Position numbers and translations under genes: made by a program. Shown here in pieces: positions 8,941 through 17,664 of a stretch of 64,000 bases of DNA; position 1 is the first letter of the stretch, and the number at the start of each line of letters is the position of its first letter. The stretch is taken from positions 1,116,001 to 1,180,000 of the forward strand of contig NZ_CM003768.1 in the NCBI RefSeq assembly GCF_001547525.1, read 5' to 3'. The notes beneath the pieces are model-generated. The model was given only the letters and a program-made list of their open reading frames with translations. It was not told where the DNA came from and searched no databases. The stretch is from Burkholderia anthina (GTDB taxonomy: Bacteria > Pseudomonadota > Gammaproteobacteria > Burkholderiales > Burkholderiaceae).

Positions 8941-10920
8941 GTGACTACGGAATTCGATGCTACCCGCCTCGCGCCCGGCGCCACTGGCCTGGTCGATCGC
9001 GTGCGCGCGCTGTTGCGCATGGGGCCGGCGGGCGGCCGTGCCGGCGCATCGAGCCGGCTCGCGATCGACGGCCTGCCCGACGCCTGGACGCAACTGGACG
9101 CCGGCGGCCTTTACGCGATCTACGCGGCCGGCGGCACGCCGGGGTGCGACGCGCTCGTGTGGGAAAGCGCGCGGCAGGCGCGCACACGCGACGTCACGAT
9201 CGTGCTGGCGCGCGATCCGTCGAGCGTCGCCGCGCAGATGGCGTCGCTCGGCTTCGCGGACGGCGCGCAGCCGGCCGGCTGGCCGCGCAACCTGAACGTG
9301 CTGGCGATGCCGCCGGCGGCCGAGCCGGCCGACGCCGGCGCCGATGCCGGCGTGGCCGGCAGCGCGTCGGGCCGCGCGGCGCCCGGCCCGTTCGCGCGGC
9401 TGACGGGAGGTTTGCGCGCGATGAAGCGCTACGGGCTGCATGCCCGGTCGCTGTATTTCGTCGAAGGCGCGCAGCGCTGGTTCAGCTGGGACGATCCGGT
9501 CGCGCTCGCGGAGGAAGCGCACGCGCTAGCCGGCTGGTGCCGCACCCGCCGGATCGCGCTCGTGCTGCTGCTCGACCCGGAAGCCGCCCGGGCAGGCGGC
9601 GACACGCGTGCCGACGATGCGCCGCTCGTGCGCGATGCGCAGCGCGCGCCGCGCAGCGCCTTCCACGGAATCTGCTCGGGTGTCGCGCAGTTGCAGCGCA
9701 CGCACGGCGAATTGCTGTGGGTCGTCGATTTCTGGCGCGCGGGCGACACGCTCGCGGCCGGCGAGGTGCGGCCGCTGCGTTTCGCGCCCGGCGGCCGGTT
9801 GACCGCCAGCGTCGATGGCGGCCCGACCGAACCGGCGCACCGGATGAAGCTCGCGAGCGACGAGGATCGCGTGGTGGTCAGCCGCGCGGTGCTCGACGGC
9901 GCGAGCCGCGTGCCGGACGGCTGGGAGATCGTCGACGACAACGCGGCCGTCGTCGCCGCGTGCGCGAACGCGCAGGCCGCGACCGCGGTGCTGGTGTTCC
10001 GCTCGCATGCGCAGCTCGAAGCGCTGTGCGCGGACGTGCACACGTTGCGCCGGCAGTGCGGCGGCGCGCTGAAGATCGCGGTCGTCGAGCGCGGCGAGGT
10101 GCTGCGCCAGCAGTTCGAGATGCTCGTGCTGAGCGTCGGCGCGAACCGCGTCGTCGCGCGCGACCTGCCCGTGTCGCGGATGCAGGCCGCCGTGCACGCG
10201 CTGCACGGCCAGCTCTACGCGCGGCCCGTCGCGGCCGACTATCGCGCGGCGCTCGCGGCCGCGCTCGGCGATTCGGTGCTCGGCTACCTGCCGGTCGGCG
10301 CGTTCTGCCAGCGGATTCGCGCGGTGCTCGATCGCGGCGCGGTGCTCGCGCTGCCGCATACGCTCGCGAAGCTCACGCTGCTGCCGGGCGTGTCGCACGT
10401 CGACGCGTTGCGGCATTGCCGGCCGCGTCGCGCGGGCGACGTCGTGACGGCCGATGCCGGGCACCTGTTCGTGTTCCTGTTCGCGTGCGAGCCGGTTGAT
10501 GCCGAAGACGCGCTCGCGCGGATCTTCGACGTGCCGGTCGATACGCTGTCCGATCGCGTCGTGTGCCTGGGGCAGGGCAGCATCGACACCGAGCTCGACG
10601 CGCTGAAGGCCGAGAACCGGCGCGCGCCGATCGCCGATTACAGCGACCTGTTCGCGGCGGCGCGGCCGCCGGGCGCCGCGCGCGCAGCGGCCACGCCCGT
10701 CGCGCCCGGCGCGGCATTGCCCGACGCGAGCGAGGTGAGCGACGCGATCGACGCGATCGATGCGATCGATACCGTCGTCGCGCTCGACGCGATCGGCGTG
10801 CCGCAGGCGTCCGCGCCGGCTGCCGACGCCGCCGCGGCGCCGGACCCCGTCATTCCCGCCGTGCGTGCGCGCGGCGCCATTCGCAGCGCGATGCCGCTGC
10901 GCAAGCAGGAGGACGCATGA
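8941..10920 (+). CDS. bcsE: Cellulose biosynthesis regulator BcsE (cyclic di-GMP-binding GIL domain)
   Basis: This 659-residue protein begins at GTG 8941 with AGGGGA nearby. The central and C-terminal part resembles BcsE, whose GIL domain binds cyclic di-GMP through an RxxD/RxGD motif. The expected motif appears as R497-A-G-D500, after a segment matching the receiver-like REC*-GIL layout (SVGANRVVARDLPVSRMQAA). In enterobacteria BcsE recruits BcsF and BcsQ/R to the synthase and boosts output. The C-terminal tail is low complexity, with three 9-base repeats encoding (Asp-Ala-Ile)3. The stop overlaps the bcsF start as ATGA. Confidence 0.85.
   Translation: MTTEFDATRLAPGATGLVDRVRALLRMGPAGGRAGASSRLAIDGLPDAWTQLDAGGLYAIYAAGGTPGCDALVWESARQARTRDVTIVLARDPSSVAAQMASLGFADGAQPAGWPRNLNVLAMPPAAEPADAGADAGVAGSASGRAAPGPFARLTGGLRAMKRYGLHARSLYFVEGAQRWFSWDDPVALAEEAHALAGWCRTRRIALVLLLDPEAARAGGDTRADDAPLVRDAQRAPRSAFHGICSGVAQLQRTHGELLWVVDFWRAGDTLAAGEVRPLRFAPGGRLTASVDGGPTEPAHRMKLASDEDRVVVSRAVLDGASRVPDGWEIVDDNAAVVAACANAQAATAVLVFRSHAQLEALCADVHTLRRQCGGALKIAVVERGEVLRQQFEMLVLSVGANRVVARDLPVSRMQAAVHALHGQLYARPVAADYRAALAAALGDSVLGYLPVGAFCQRIRAVLDRGAVLALPHTLAKLTLLPGVSHVDALRHCRPRRAGDVVTADAGHLFVFLFACEPVDAEDALARIFDVPVDTLSDRVVCLGQGSIDTELDALKAENRRAPIADYSDLFAAARPPGAARAAATPVAPGAALPDASEVSDAIDAIDAIDTVVALDAIGVPQASAPAADAAAAPDPVIPAVRARGAIRSAMPLRKQEDA
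10741..10770 (+). repeat. In-frame 9-bp tandem repeat near the end of bcsE
   Basis: Three near-identical 9-base units (GACGCGATC, GACGCGATC, GATGCGATC) encode Asp-Ala-Ile repeats from codon 601. A unit length of 9 means copy-number slippage would keep the frame. Confidence 0.75.
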
Positions 10921-11171
10921 TCGCCGAACTCGTCATCGGCTTCATCGTCGGTATCGTGATCGCGGTGCCGGTGTGGATCGTCGCGCAGCACCTCGGCATC
11001 GGCCGCGGCTTTCATGCACCGCGCGGCATCGACCGGCGCGACGCGGTGCCGTGCGAACTCGTGCCCGTCGCGCTGCGCGGCCGCCTGCTGCCGGGCGCGG
11101 GCGGCGACGAAGGCGATGAAGGCAATGAAGGCGACCAGTGCGGCAAGCGCGACAGCAAGGCGGCACGATGA
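10917..11171 (+). CDS. bcsF: Small membrane protein BcsF
   Basis: The 84-residue protein has one N-terminal transmembrane helix (about residues 4-24, ELVIGFIVGIVIAVPVWIV) and a charged cytosolic tail. Its position directly after bcsE with an ATGA overlap, its size and its single helix fit BcsF, which anchors BcsE to the membrane. Sequence identity to the enterobacterial protein (about 63 residues) cannot be judged by eye, so the name rests on architecture and context. The tail carries four 9-base repeats coding GDE-like units (11103-11138). The stop overlaps the bcsQ start (ATGA). Confidence 0.7.
   Translation: MIAELVIGFIVGIVIAVPVWIVAQHLGIGRGFHAPRGIDRRDAVPCELVPVALRGRLLPGAGGDEGDEGNEGDQCGKRDSKAAR
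11103..11138 (+). repeat. Four 9-bp tandem repeats in the bcsF tail
   Basis: Units GGCGACGAA, GGCGATGAA, GGCAATGAA and GGCGACCAG encode G-D-E, G-D-E, G-N-E, G-D-Q. The acidic repeat sits in the predicted cytosolic tail. Slippage would change tail length without a frameshift. Confidence 0.75.
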
Positions 11172-11947
11172 AGACGATCGCCCTCACGTCGACGACGGGC
11201 GGCGCGGGCCGCACGACGCTCGCCGCCGCGCTCGCGGTGCTGCTCGCACGCCGCGGCCGGCCGGTCGTCGCCGTCGAATTCGATGCACAGAACCTGATGG
11301 GCGCGGCGCTCGGCCTCGATACGCTGGCCGAACACGGTCTCGCGCACGGCCTGCTGGGCGGCGCCGAACCGTGGCACACGCATACGTGGGGCAACGCCGA
11401 CGGCGTGCTGTTCGTGCCGTACGGGCAGGTCGACGCGGCCGGCGCGGCCGCGTGCGATGCGCGGCTCGTGGCCGATCCGGCGTGGCTCGCGCGCGCGCTC
11501 GACGAGATCGCGCTGCCGGCCGATGGCGTCGTGCTGATCGACACCGCCCGCTATCCGTCGCCGCAGGCCGATCAGGCGATCCGGTGCGCGGACCTGACGC
11601 TCGTCGTCGTGCCGCCGGAGCCGGTCGCCTGCGCGACGACGGCCGCGCGGCTCGGCGCGCTGCGGGCCGGCGGCGGCGACCTGCGGATCGTCGTGAACCG
11701 GCTGAACCCGGCGCGCGACATGCAGCGCGACGCGCTGGCGATGCTGCGCGCGGTCGCGGGGCCGGCGTCGATGCTCGAGCAGCGCATTCACGTCGACGCG
11801 GCCGTGCCCGAAGCGCTCGCGCGCGGCAGCTGGATCTTCGACGACGCGCCGTATTCGCAGGCGTCGCACGACCTGAACGGCGTCGCGAACTGGGTCGATA
11901 CGTGGCTGAAGGCGGTCGTCGCCGGCCGCGCGGGAGCCATGCGATGA
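11168..11947 (+). CDS. bcsQ: Cellulose synthesis ATPase BcsQ (ParA/MinD-like)
   Basis: This 259-residue SIMIBI-class ATPase is encoded immediately before bcsA. The deviant Walker A loop reads STTGGAGRTTLAAAL, with Arg15 where MinD/ParA proteins carry the final Lys. Enterobacterial BcsQ is also atypical here (GGVGTTT), so this is within family variation. Walker B-like VLIDTARYP follows at about residue 120. BcsQ forms a complex with BcsR and BcsE at the synthase and is needed for polar or efficient cellulose secretion in E. coli. Start and stop overlap bcsF and bcsA as ATGA. Confidence 0.88.
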   Translation: MKTIALTSTTGGAGRTTLAAALAVLLARRGRPVVAVEFDAQNLMGAALGLDTLAEHGLAHGLLGGAEPWHTHTWGNADGVLFVPYGQVDAAGAAACDARLVADPAWLARALDEIALPADGVVLIDTARYPSPQADQAIRCADLTLVVVPPEPVACATTAARLGALRAGGGDLRIVVNRLNPARDMQRDALAMLRAVAGPASMLEQRIHVDAAVPEALARGSWIFDDAPYSQASHDLNGVANWVDTWLKAVVAGRAGAMR

Positions 11948-14481
11948 AGGCCGCGTTCGCGTCGCGACTGCGCGCGTTCGGCCGTCGAGCGGCCGACTGG
12001 TGCGCGCGCGGCATCGGGCTGCCGGCGCAACGCACGCGGCTGGACTGGCTCGTGCGGCTGTTCTTCCACGCGCCGCCGCCCGGGCGGCCCGATCATGTGC
12101 GCCGCTGGGTGCGCGTCGCGTTCCTGCAGCTCGCGCACGACTGGGGCGTGCTGCAGCCGCTCAGCGTGCGCGAATGGCTGTGGCGCGCGATCGTGCGCGC
12201 GCCGCGCGCGGCCGACGGCCGGCCCGCGCGCGATCCGCTCGCGTGGTTCGACAGGTTCGTGGTGCCCGTCTACGTGGCCGGGCGCGCGGTCGGCCGGCGC
12301 ATCAACGCGATGCTCGAACGTCTGCCGTGGGCGCGCTGGGGCGGCTGGCTCGACGCGCGCGCGAACGGCGTCGGCCGGCGCCGCTGGCTCGCGCCGCTGC
12401 TGCTCGTGGCCGGCGCGGTGCTGTGGGCCGCGGCCGGGATGTCGCCGCTGATGCCCGGCGCGCAGTTCGCGTTCTTCGCGATCGTCGCGGTGCTCGCGCT
12501 CGCGCTGCGCCGCCTGCCGGGCCATCTGCCGACCCTCGCGCTCGCGTCGCTCGCGCTGCTCGCGGCCGTGCGTTACGTATGGTGGCGCACGACGCAGACG
12601 CTCGATTTCCGCAGCCCGATCGAGGCCGTCGCCGGCTACCTGCTGTATGGCGCCGAAGCCTATACGTGGATGATCCTGCTGCTCGGCTTCGTGCAGACCG
12701 CGTGGCCGCTCGACCGGCCGATCGTGCCGCTGCCCGACGATCCGGACACCTGGCCGAGCGTCGACGTCTATATCCCGACCTACAACGAACCGCTGTCGGT
12801 CGTGAAGCCGACCGTGTTCGCCGCGCAGAGCATCGACTGGCCCGCCGCGAAGCTGCGCGTGTACCTGCTCGACGACGGCCGGCGCCCGGAGTTCGCGGCA
12901 TTCGCGGCCGAGGCCGGCATCGACTACCTGACGCGCGACGACAATCTCCACGCGAAGGCCGGCAACATCAACCGCGCGTTGCCGAAGACGCACGGCGAGT
13001 ACATCGCGATCTTCGACTGCGATCACGTGCCGACGCGCTCGTTCCTGCAGACGACGATGGGCGTGTTCCTGCGCGACCCGAAGTGCGCGCTCGTGCAGAC
13101 GCCGCACCATTTCTTCTCGCCCGATCCGTTCGAGCGCAACCTCGGCACGTTCCGCGAGGTGCCGAACGAGGGCAACCTGTTCTACGGCCTCGTGCAGTCG
13201 GGCAACGACCTGTGGAACGCGACGTTCTTCTGCGGATCGTGCGCGGTGCTCAAGCGCAGTGCGCTGGAGGAGGTCGGCGGCGTCGCGGTCGAGACCGTGA
13301 CCGAGGATGCGCACACGGCGCTCAAGCTGCATCGGCGCGGCTATACGTCGGCGTACCTGCCGACCGTGCAGGCGGCAGGCCTCGCGACCGAAAGCCTCGC
13401 CGGCCACGTGAAGCAGCGCACGCGCTGGGCGCGCGGGATGGCGCAGATCTTCCGCATCGACAACCCGTTCCTCGGGCGCGGGCTCGGTTTCATCCAGCGG
13501 ATCTGCTACGGCAACGCGATGCTGCACTTCTTCTACGGGATTCCGCGCCTGGTATTCCTGACGATCCCGCTCGCGTACCTGTTCTTCCACCTGTATTTCA
13601 TCAACGCGTCGTCGCTCGCGCTCGCGAGCTACGTGATCCCGTACCTCGTGCTCGCGAACATCGCGAACTCGCGGATGCAGGGGCGCTACCGGCATTCGTT
13701 CTGGGCCGAGGTCTACGAATCGGTGCTCGCGTGGTACATCGCGCTGCCGACCACCGTCGCGTTCTTCAGCCCGAAGCACGGCAAGTTCAACGTGACCGAC
13801 AAGGGCGGCAAGATCGACGAGGGCTACGTCGACTGGTCGACGTCGAAGCCGTATCTCGTGCTGTTCGCGCTGAACGTGCTCGCGATCGTCGCCGGACTGT
13901 GGCGGCTCGTGGCCGACCAGGGCGACGAGGCGTCGACGATCCTGATCACGCTCGGCTGGACCGTATACAACCTCGCGATGCTCGGCGCGGCGCTGGCCGT
14001 CGCGCGCGAAACGAAGCAGGTGCGCGTCACGCACCGGATCGCGATGCGCGTGCCGGCGATGCTGCTGCTCGCCGATGGCTCGACCGCCGCGTGCTTCACG
14101 AGCGACTACTCGACCGGCGGCCTCGGTCTTGAAGCCGTGCCGGGGCTGCCGCTCGCGGTCGGCGACACGCTGACGGTGTGCGTGACGCGCGGCGACCGCG
14201 CGTTTCCGTTCCCGGTGCGCGTGACCCGTGTGACGCCGACCCACGTCGGCGTGAGCTTCGAGGCGCTGACGCTCGAACAGGAGCGTCAGCTCGTGCAATG
14301 CACGTTCGGCCGCGCGGATGCGTGGCTCGACTGGCACGAAGGCGCGCGGCCCGACACGCCGCTCGGCGGGCTCAAGGAAGTGCTGCGGATCGGGTTGGAC
14401 GGTTACGTACGAATGTGGAAGGGTGCGGCGCGCGGCGTGCAGGCCATGCTCGCGCCGAAACTCGATCGCGCGCGCGACTGA
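11944..14481 (+). CDS. bcsA: Cellulose synthase catalytic subunit BcsA (UDP-forming)
   Basis: The 845-residue inner-membrane family 2 glycosyltransferase polymerises UDP-glucose. An N-terminal extension precedes membrane helices (about 148-255). The cytosolic GT domain shows LLDDG (308-312), DCD (358-360), TED (453-455) and Q(R)TRW (491-495), i.e. the complete D,D,D,QxxRW catalytic set. More helices follow (about 525-690). A PilZ domain at the end has R-V-T-H-R (about 694-698) and D-Y-S-T-G-G (721-726), the cyclic di-GMP-binding residues that open the active-site gate. It overlaps bcsQ by 4 bases. bcsG follows after 27 bases. Confidence 0.97.
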   Translation: MKAAFASRLRAFGRRAADWCARGIGLPAQRTRLDWLVRLFFHAPPPGRPDHVRRWVRVAFLQLAHDWGVLQPLSVREWLWRAIVRAPRAADGRPARDPLAWFDRFVVPVYVAGRAVGRRINAMLERLPWARWGGWLDARANGVGRRRWLAPLLLVAGAVLWAAAGMSPLMPGAQFAFFAIVAVLALALRRLPGHLPTLALASLALLAAVRYVWWRTTQTLDFRSPIEAVAGYLLYGAEAYTWMILLLGFVQTAWPLDRPIVPLPDDPDTWPSVDVYIPTYNEPLSVVKPTVFAAQSIDWPAAKLRVYLLDDGRRPEFAAFAAEAGIDYLTRDDNLHAKAGNINRALPKTHGEYIAIFDCDHVPTRSFLQTTMGVFLRDPKCALVQTPHHFFSPDPFERNLGTFREVPNEGNLFYGLVQSGNDLWNATFFCGSCAVLKRSALEEVGGVAVETVTEDAHTALKLHRRGYTSAYLPTVQAAGLATESLAGHVKQRTRWARGMAQIFRIDNPFLGRGLGFIQRICYGNAMLHFFYGIPRLVFLTIPLAYLFFHLYFINASSLALASYVIPYLVLANIANSRMQGRYRHSFWAEVYESVLAWYIALPTTVAFFSPKHGKFNVTDKGGKIDEGYVDWSTSKPYLVLFALNVLAIVAGLWRLVADQGDEASTILITLGWTVYNLAMLGAALAVARETKQVRVTHRIAMRVPAMLLLADGSTAACFTSDYSTGGLGLEAVPGLPLAVGDTLTVCVTRGDRAFPFPVRVTRVTPTHVGVSFEALTLEQERQLVQCTFGRADAWLDWHEGARPDTPLGGLKEVLRIGLDGYVRMWKGAARGVQAMLAPKLDRARD

Positions 14482-14508
14482 CGCGGCGCGCATCATGGAG
14501 TGGGTTAG

Positions 14509-16065
14509 ATGACGTTCTGGAATCTGTATTTCATCCTGAAGTTCGCGCTGTTCGCGACCGGGCGCCTGCAGCCGTTCTGGCTCGCGAATCTCGCGTTCGC
14601 GGTGGCGCTGGTGGCGAGCGCGCCGATCCGGTCGCGCGCGTGGCGCATCGTCCGGCAGGTCGTGGCGATCGCGATCGCGGTGCCGCTGCTCGCGCGCGAG
14701 CTGCATGCGCCGCCGCTCGCCCGTCTCGCGGAGGCCGCGCGCGAAGTCAGCACGTTCCGGCTCGACTACTGGATGGAGCTGCTGCCGCGCCTGTTGCCGC
14801 CCGTGCTCGCGCTGACGATCGTCGGCGTACTGATCGTCTATTTCATCGTCAATCGCTGGCTGCGCGTCGCAACGTTCGTGGTGGCCGTGCTCGTTGTCAT
14901 GCCGTTGTGGCAGGCCGGCAGCGGGCTGATGGCGCGCGTCGTCGCGCCGGCCCAGCCGCAGGCGAACGCGGCGGGCGCCACGCGCGTCGACGCACCCGAG
15001 GATCACAACGCGGCGCTCGCGACGTTCCGCGCGCAGGAATCGCAGCGCCAGGTCGCGTTCGGTCATCTCGGCAGCGACCCGGCCGCGCAGTTCGACGTGA
15101 TCGTGCTGCACGTCTGTTCGCTGTCGTGGGACGACCTCGATGCGGCGAAGGTGCGCAACCATCCGATGCTGAGCCACTTCGACTACCTGTTCACGAACTT
15201 CAGCACGGCCGCGAGCTACAGCGGCCCGGCGGCGATCCGCGTGCTGCGCGCGAGCTGCGGGCAGGAGGCGCATGCGGACCTGTACAAACCCGCGCCGCAG
15301 CAGTGCCACCTGTTCTCGCAACTGGCCGGCGCCGGCTACACGGTGCAGTCGCTGCTGAACCACGACGGCCATTTCGACAACTTCCTGCAGGTGATCCACG
15401 ACAACATCGGCGTGGCCGATGCGCCGATGATCTCGAACGCGGCCGCGCCCGTTGCGATGCATGCATTCGACGGCTCGGGGATCAAGGACGACTATGCGAC
15501 GCTCGCGAACTGGTACGCGCAGCGCGCGTCGGTGCCGGGGCCGGTCGCGCTGTACTACAACACGATCAGCCTGCACGACGGCAACCGCGTCGTCGGCAGC
15601 GCGCTGACGAGCATCGACTCGTATCCGCAGCGCGCGACGAAACTGATGACCGACTTCGACCGGCTCGCCGACCTGATCGCGCAATCGGGCCGCCGCGCGG
15701 TGATCGTGTTCGTGCCCGAGCACGGCGCCGCGTTGCGCGGCGACAAGAACCAGATCGCGGGGCTGCGCGAGATTCCGACGCCGCGCATCGTGCACGGGCC
15801 GGTCGGCGTGCGGCTCGTCGGCTTCACCGGCAACCACGGCGCGACGACCGTGATCGAGCAGCCGACCAGCTTCCTCGCGCTCGCGCAGTTGCTGTCGAAT
15901 CTCGTGTCGAACAGTCCGTTCAAGCCGGGCGCGACGCTCGCGCAATACGCGGCCGATTTGCCGCGCACGCGGATGATCGGCGAGAACGAGGGCACGGTGA
16001 CGATGCAGACGGCCGCGGGTTACGCGGTGAAAACTCCGGATGGCGTATGGATCGACGAACAGTGA
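14509..16065 (+). CDS. bcsG: Cellulose phosphoethanolamine transferase BcsG
   Basis: The 518-residue protein has several N-terminal transmembrane helices (to about residue 150) and a periplasmic alkaline-phosphatase-fold domain. Residues matching the zinc/nucleophile set known from E. coli BcsG are present: Cys203 (HVCSLSWDDL), Ser238 (SYSGPA) and Glu404-His405 (FVPEHGAAL). It is predicted to transfer phosphoethanolamine from phospholipid to the C6 hydroxyl of cellulose. Presence in the same transcript as bcsA is notable, because in enterobacteria bcsEFG form a divergent operon. The stop overlaps the following small gene. Confidence 0.93.
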   Translation: MTFWNLYFILKFALFATGRLQPFWLANLAFAVALVASAPIRSRAWRIVRQVVAIAIAVPLLARELHAPPLARLAEAAREVSTFRLDYWMELLPRLLPPVLALTIVGVLIVYFIVNRWLRVATFVVAVLVVMPLWQAGSGLMARVVAPAQPQANAAGATRVDAPEDHNAALATFRAQESQRQVAFGHLGSDPAAQFDVIVLHVCSLSWDDLDAAKVRNHPMLSHFDYLFTNFSTAASYSGPAAIRVLRASCGQEAHADLYKPAPQQCHLFSQLAGAGYTVQSLLNHDGHFDNFLQVIHDNIGVADAPMISNAAAPVAMHAFDGSGIKDDYATLANWYAQRASVPGPVALYYNTISLHDGNRVVGSALTSIDSYPQRATKLMTDFDRLADLIAQSGRRAVIVFVPEHGAALRGDKNQIAGLREIPTPRIVHGPVGVRLVGFTGNHGATTVIEQPTSFLALAQLLSNLVSNSPFKPGATLAQYAADLPRTRMIGENEGTVTMQTAAGYAVKTPDGVWIDEQ

Positions 16066-16244
16066 CGATTACCGGCGAAGGCGACGACGATCGCCTGTCG
16101 CAACCGAACGACGTGATCGGCCTCGCGCGGCATCTGCCCGCGCTCGATCCCGAGCGCTACGTCGACGAGCAGGCGCGCCGCGCGTTCGACGCGTCGCTCG
16201 ATCGCTGGCCGGTGCTCGCGAAGTTGATGGGGCTGAAGCGGTAA
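16047..16244 (+). CDS. bcsR: BcsR-like small cellulose biosynthesis protein
   Basis: The 65-residue acidic protein has the pattern of BcsR/YhjR: a segment with DVIGLARHLPALDPERYVD followed by a C-terminal R-W-P-V-L-A-K-L. BcsR stabilises BcsQ and BcsE in the cytosolic Bcs complex of enterobacteria, where it is the first gene; here it is last. ATG 16047 lies inside bcsG; GTG 16062 is in frame and overlaps the bcsG stop as GTGA. The name is by family resemblance and context. Confidence 0.75.
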   Translation: MDRRTVTITGEGDDDRLSQPNDVIGLARHLPALDPERYVDEQARRAFDASLDRWPVLAKLMGLKR

Positions 16245-16250
16245 ACGCGC

Positions 16251-16276
16251 GACGGCCGGCATGATGGCCGGCCGTC
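16251..16276. terminator. GC hairpin ending the bcs operon (convergent)
   Basis: A 10-bp perfect stem (GACGGCCGGC / GCCGGCCGTC) with a 6-base loop lies between bcsR and the oppositely oriented pirin gene. It has no T-run, so it is a weak or bidirectional terminator at best. Confidence 0.5.
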
Positions 16277-16299
16277 GTCGCCTTGTCGGGGCAGGCTGC

Positions 16300-17184
16300 C
16301 TACTGCGCTTTGCGTTCCGGCTGCCGCGTCCATTCGTTTTCTTCGCCCGGCACCTTGCCGAAGGTCTGATCGGCCCACGCGGCCCGCGCCGCGTCGATCT
16401 TCGCGCGTTCGCTCGACACGAAGTTCCATTCGATGAATCGCTCGCCCGGCAGGTGCGCACCGCCGAGCAACATCACGCGTGCGCCGTTCGCGCTGGCGAG
16501 CGCCACGGTCGCGCCCGGTTCGAGCACGGCCATCGTCGCCGGGGCGAGCGGCGTGCCGTCGACGGTGAGGTCGCCGTCGACGAGATACACGCCGCGTTCT
16601 TCATGTTCCGCATCGAGCGTGAGCGTACCGCCCGACGCGAACTCCGCAACCGCATAGAGCGTCGGCGAGAATACGGCGACCGGCGACACGAGCCCGAACG
16701 CGGTGCCCGCGATCACGCGTACGCTCACGCCGTCGCGCGTGAACGACGGCAGCGTGTCGGCCGCATGGTGAACGAACGCGGGTGCGGTGTCTTCATGCTC
16801 GACCGGCAGTGCGACCCAGGTCTGGATTCCGTGCACCGGCTGCTCGCGCGGCCGATCCTCGTCGGGCGAGCGCTCCGAATGCACGATGCCGCGGCCGGCC
16901 GTCATCCAGTTCACGTCGCCCGGCACGATCTTCTGCCGGAAGCCGAGGCTGTCGTGATGCATCAGCGAGCCGTCGAACAGGTAGGTGACGGTCGCGAGCC
17001 CGATGTGCGGATGCGGGAGCACGTCGATGCCGCGCCCGGCCGGCAGCACGGCCGGGCCCATCTCGTCGAAGAAGATGAACGGGCCGACGAGGCGCGCGGC
17101 GCGCGCGGGCAGCACGCGGCGCACGACGAGGTTGCCGATGTCGCTTTCGCGCGGCGTGAGCAGGGTCTTGATCGAGGCGGACAT
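16300..17184 (-). CDS. Pirin family bicupin protein
   Basis: The 294-residue protein contains the pirin N-terminal cupin signature HPHIGLATVTYLFDG, followed by metal-binding HHDSLG and the segment MTAGRGIVHSER, then the pirin C-terminal domain (YLVDGDLTVDG). Pirins are cytosolic iron-binding proteins; several have quercetinase activity or act as redox-sensitive regulators, and the actual role here is unknown. It begins at ATG 17184, 31 bases after the OsmC gene, in a leftward set with OsmC, an antiporter and XapX. That context suggests stress defence. Confidence 0.9.
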   Translation of the reverse strand: MSASIKTLLTPRESDIGNLVVRRVLPARAARLVGPFIFFDEMGPAVLPAGRGIDVLPHPHIGLATVTYLFDGSLMHHDSLGFRQKIVPGDVNWMTAGRGIVHSERSPDEDRPREQPVHGIQTWVALPVEHEDTAPAFVHHAADTLPSFTRDGVSVRVIAGTAFGLVSPVAVFSPTLYAVAEFASGGTLTLDAEHEERGVYLVDGDLTVDGTPLAPATMAVLEPGATVALASANGARVMLLGGAHLPGERFIEWNFVSSERAKIDAARAAWADQTFGKVPGEENEWTRQPERKAQ

Positions 17185-17215
17185 GACGGGAATCTCGTGA
17201 CGGGGGCGGGAATAC

Positions 17216-17608
17216 TCAAGCGATCGCCGTGTCGATCGCGATCGGGTGCGTGAGGATCTTGTGCACCGGGCATGCATTCGCGATCTGCAGCAGGCGTTCG
17301 CGCTGTTCGTCGGTCAGCTCGCCGTCGAGCGTGATGCGGCGCACGATCGTGCTGCCCGCGCTGCCCGATTCGTGCGCGAGCTTCACGTGCACTTCGTCGA
17401 GCGGCCAGCTTTTTCGTTGCGCATACATCTTCAGCGTGATCGCGGTACACGCGCCAAGGCTCGACAGCAGCAGCGCGACGGGCGTCGGCGCCGTATCGCC
17501 GCCGCCGAGCGACGCGGGTTCGTCGGCGCGCCACTGGTGGACGCCATCGGTGAAGTGGACGAGGTAATCGACCGGGCCGATGCTCGCTTCGACGGTGAGT
17601 TCGCTCAT
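17216..17608 (-). CDS. OsmC family peroxiredoxin-like protein
   Basis: This 130-residue OsmC/Ohr-fold protein has the two conserved cysteines in [15 protein letters not shown] and [11 protein letters not shown], plus the conserved region [16 protein letters not shown]. Family members reduce organic hydroperoxides with a thiol partner. The length (about 130) matches the YhfA/OsmC subgroup rather than Ohr. It lies between the pirin and antiporter genes on the same strand with short gaps, so it is probably in the same operon. Confidence 0.9.
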   Translation of the reverse strand: MSELTVEASIGPVDYLVHFTDGVHQWRADEPASLGGGDTAPTPVALLLSSLGACTAITLKMYAQRKSWPLDEVHVKLAHESGSAGSTIVRRITLDGELTDEQRERLLQIANACPVHKILTHPIAIDTAIA

Positions 17609-17664
17609 TGCAATTCCAGGTGGGGAAAGGGGCCGGGCCGGCCGGGCATGCCGCGGGCCGGACG

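Noticed and set aside
11198..11220. Arg15 in the BcsQ P-loop as a defect
   Set aside because: BcsQ proteins of other bacteria also depart from the MinD/ParA consensus at this position, so it is not strong evidence of lost function.
1383..15945. Very long antisense open frames of 900-1400 codons opposite bcsB, bcsC and bcsA/bcsG
   Set aside because: They are rich in Arg, Ala, His and Gln, lack any recognisable domain and lie opposite well-identified genes. They are the expected by-product of GC-rich third codon positions.
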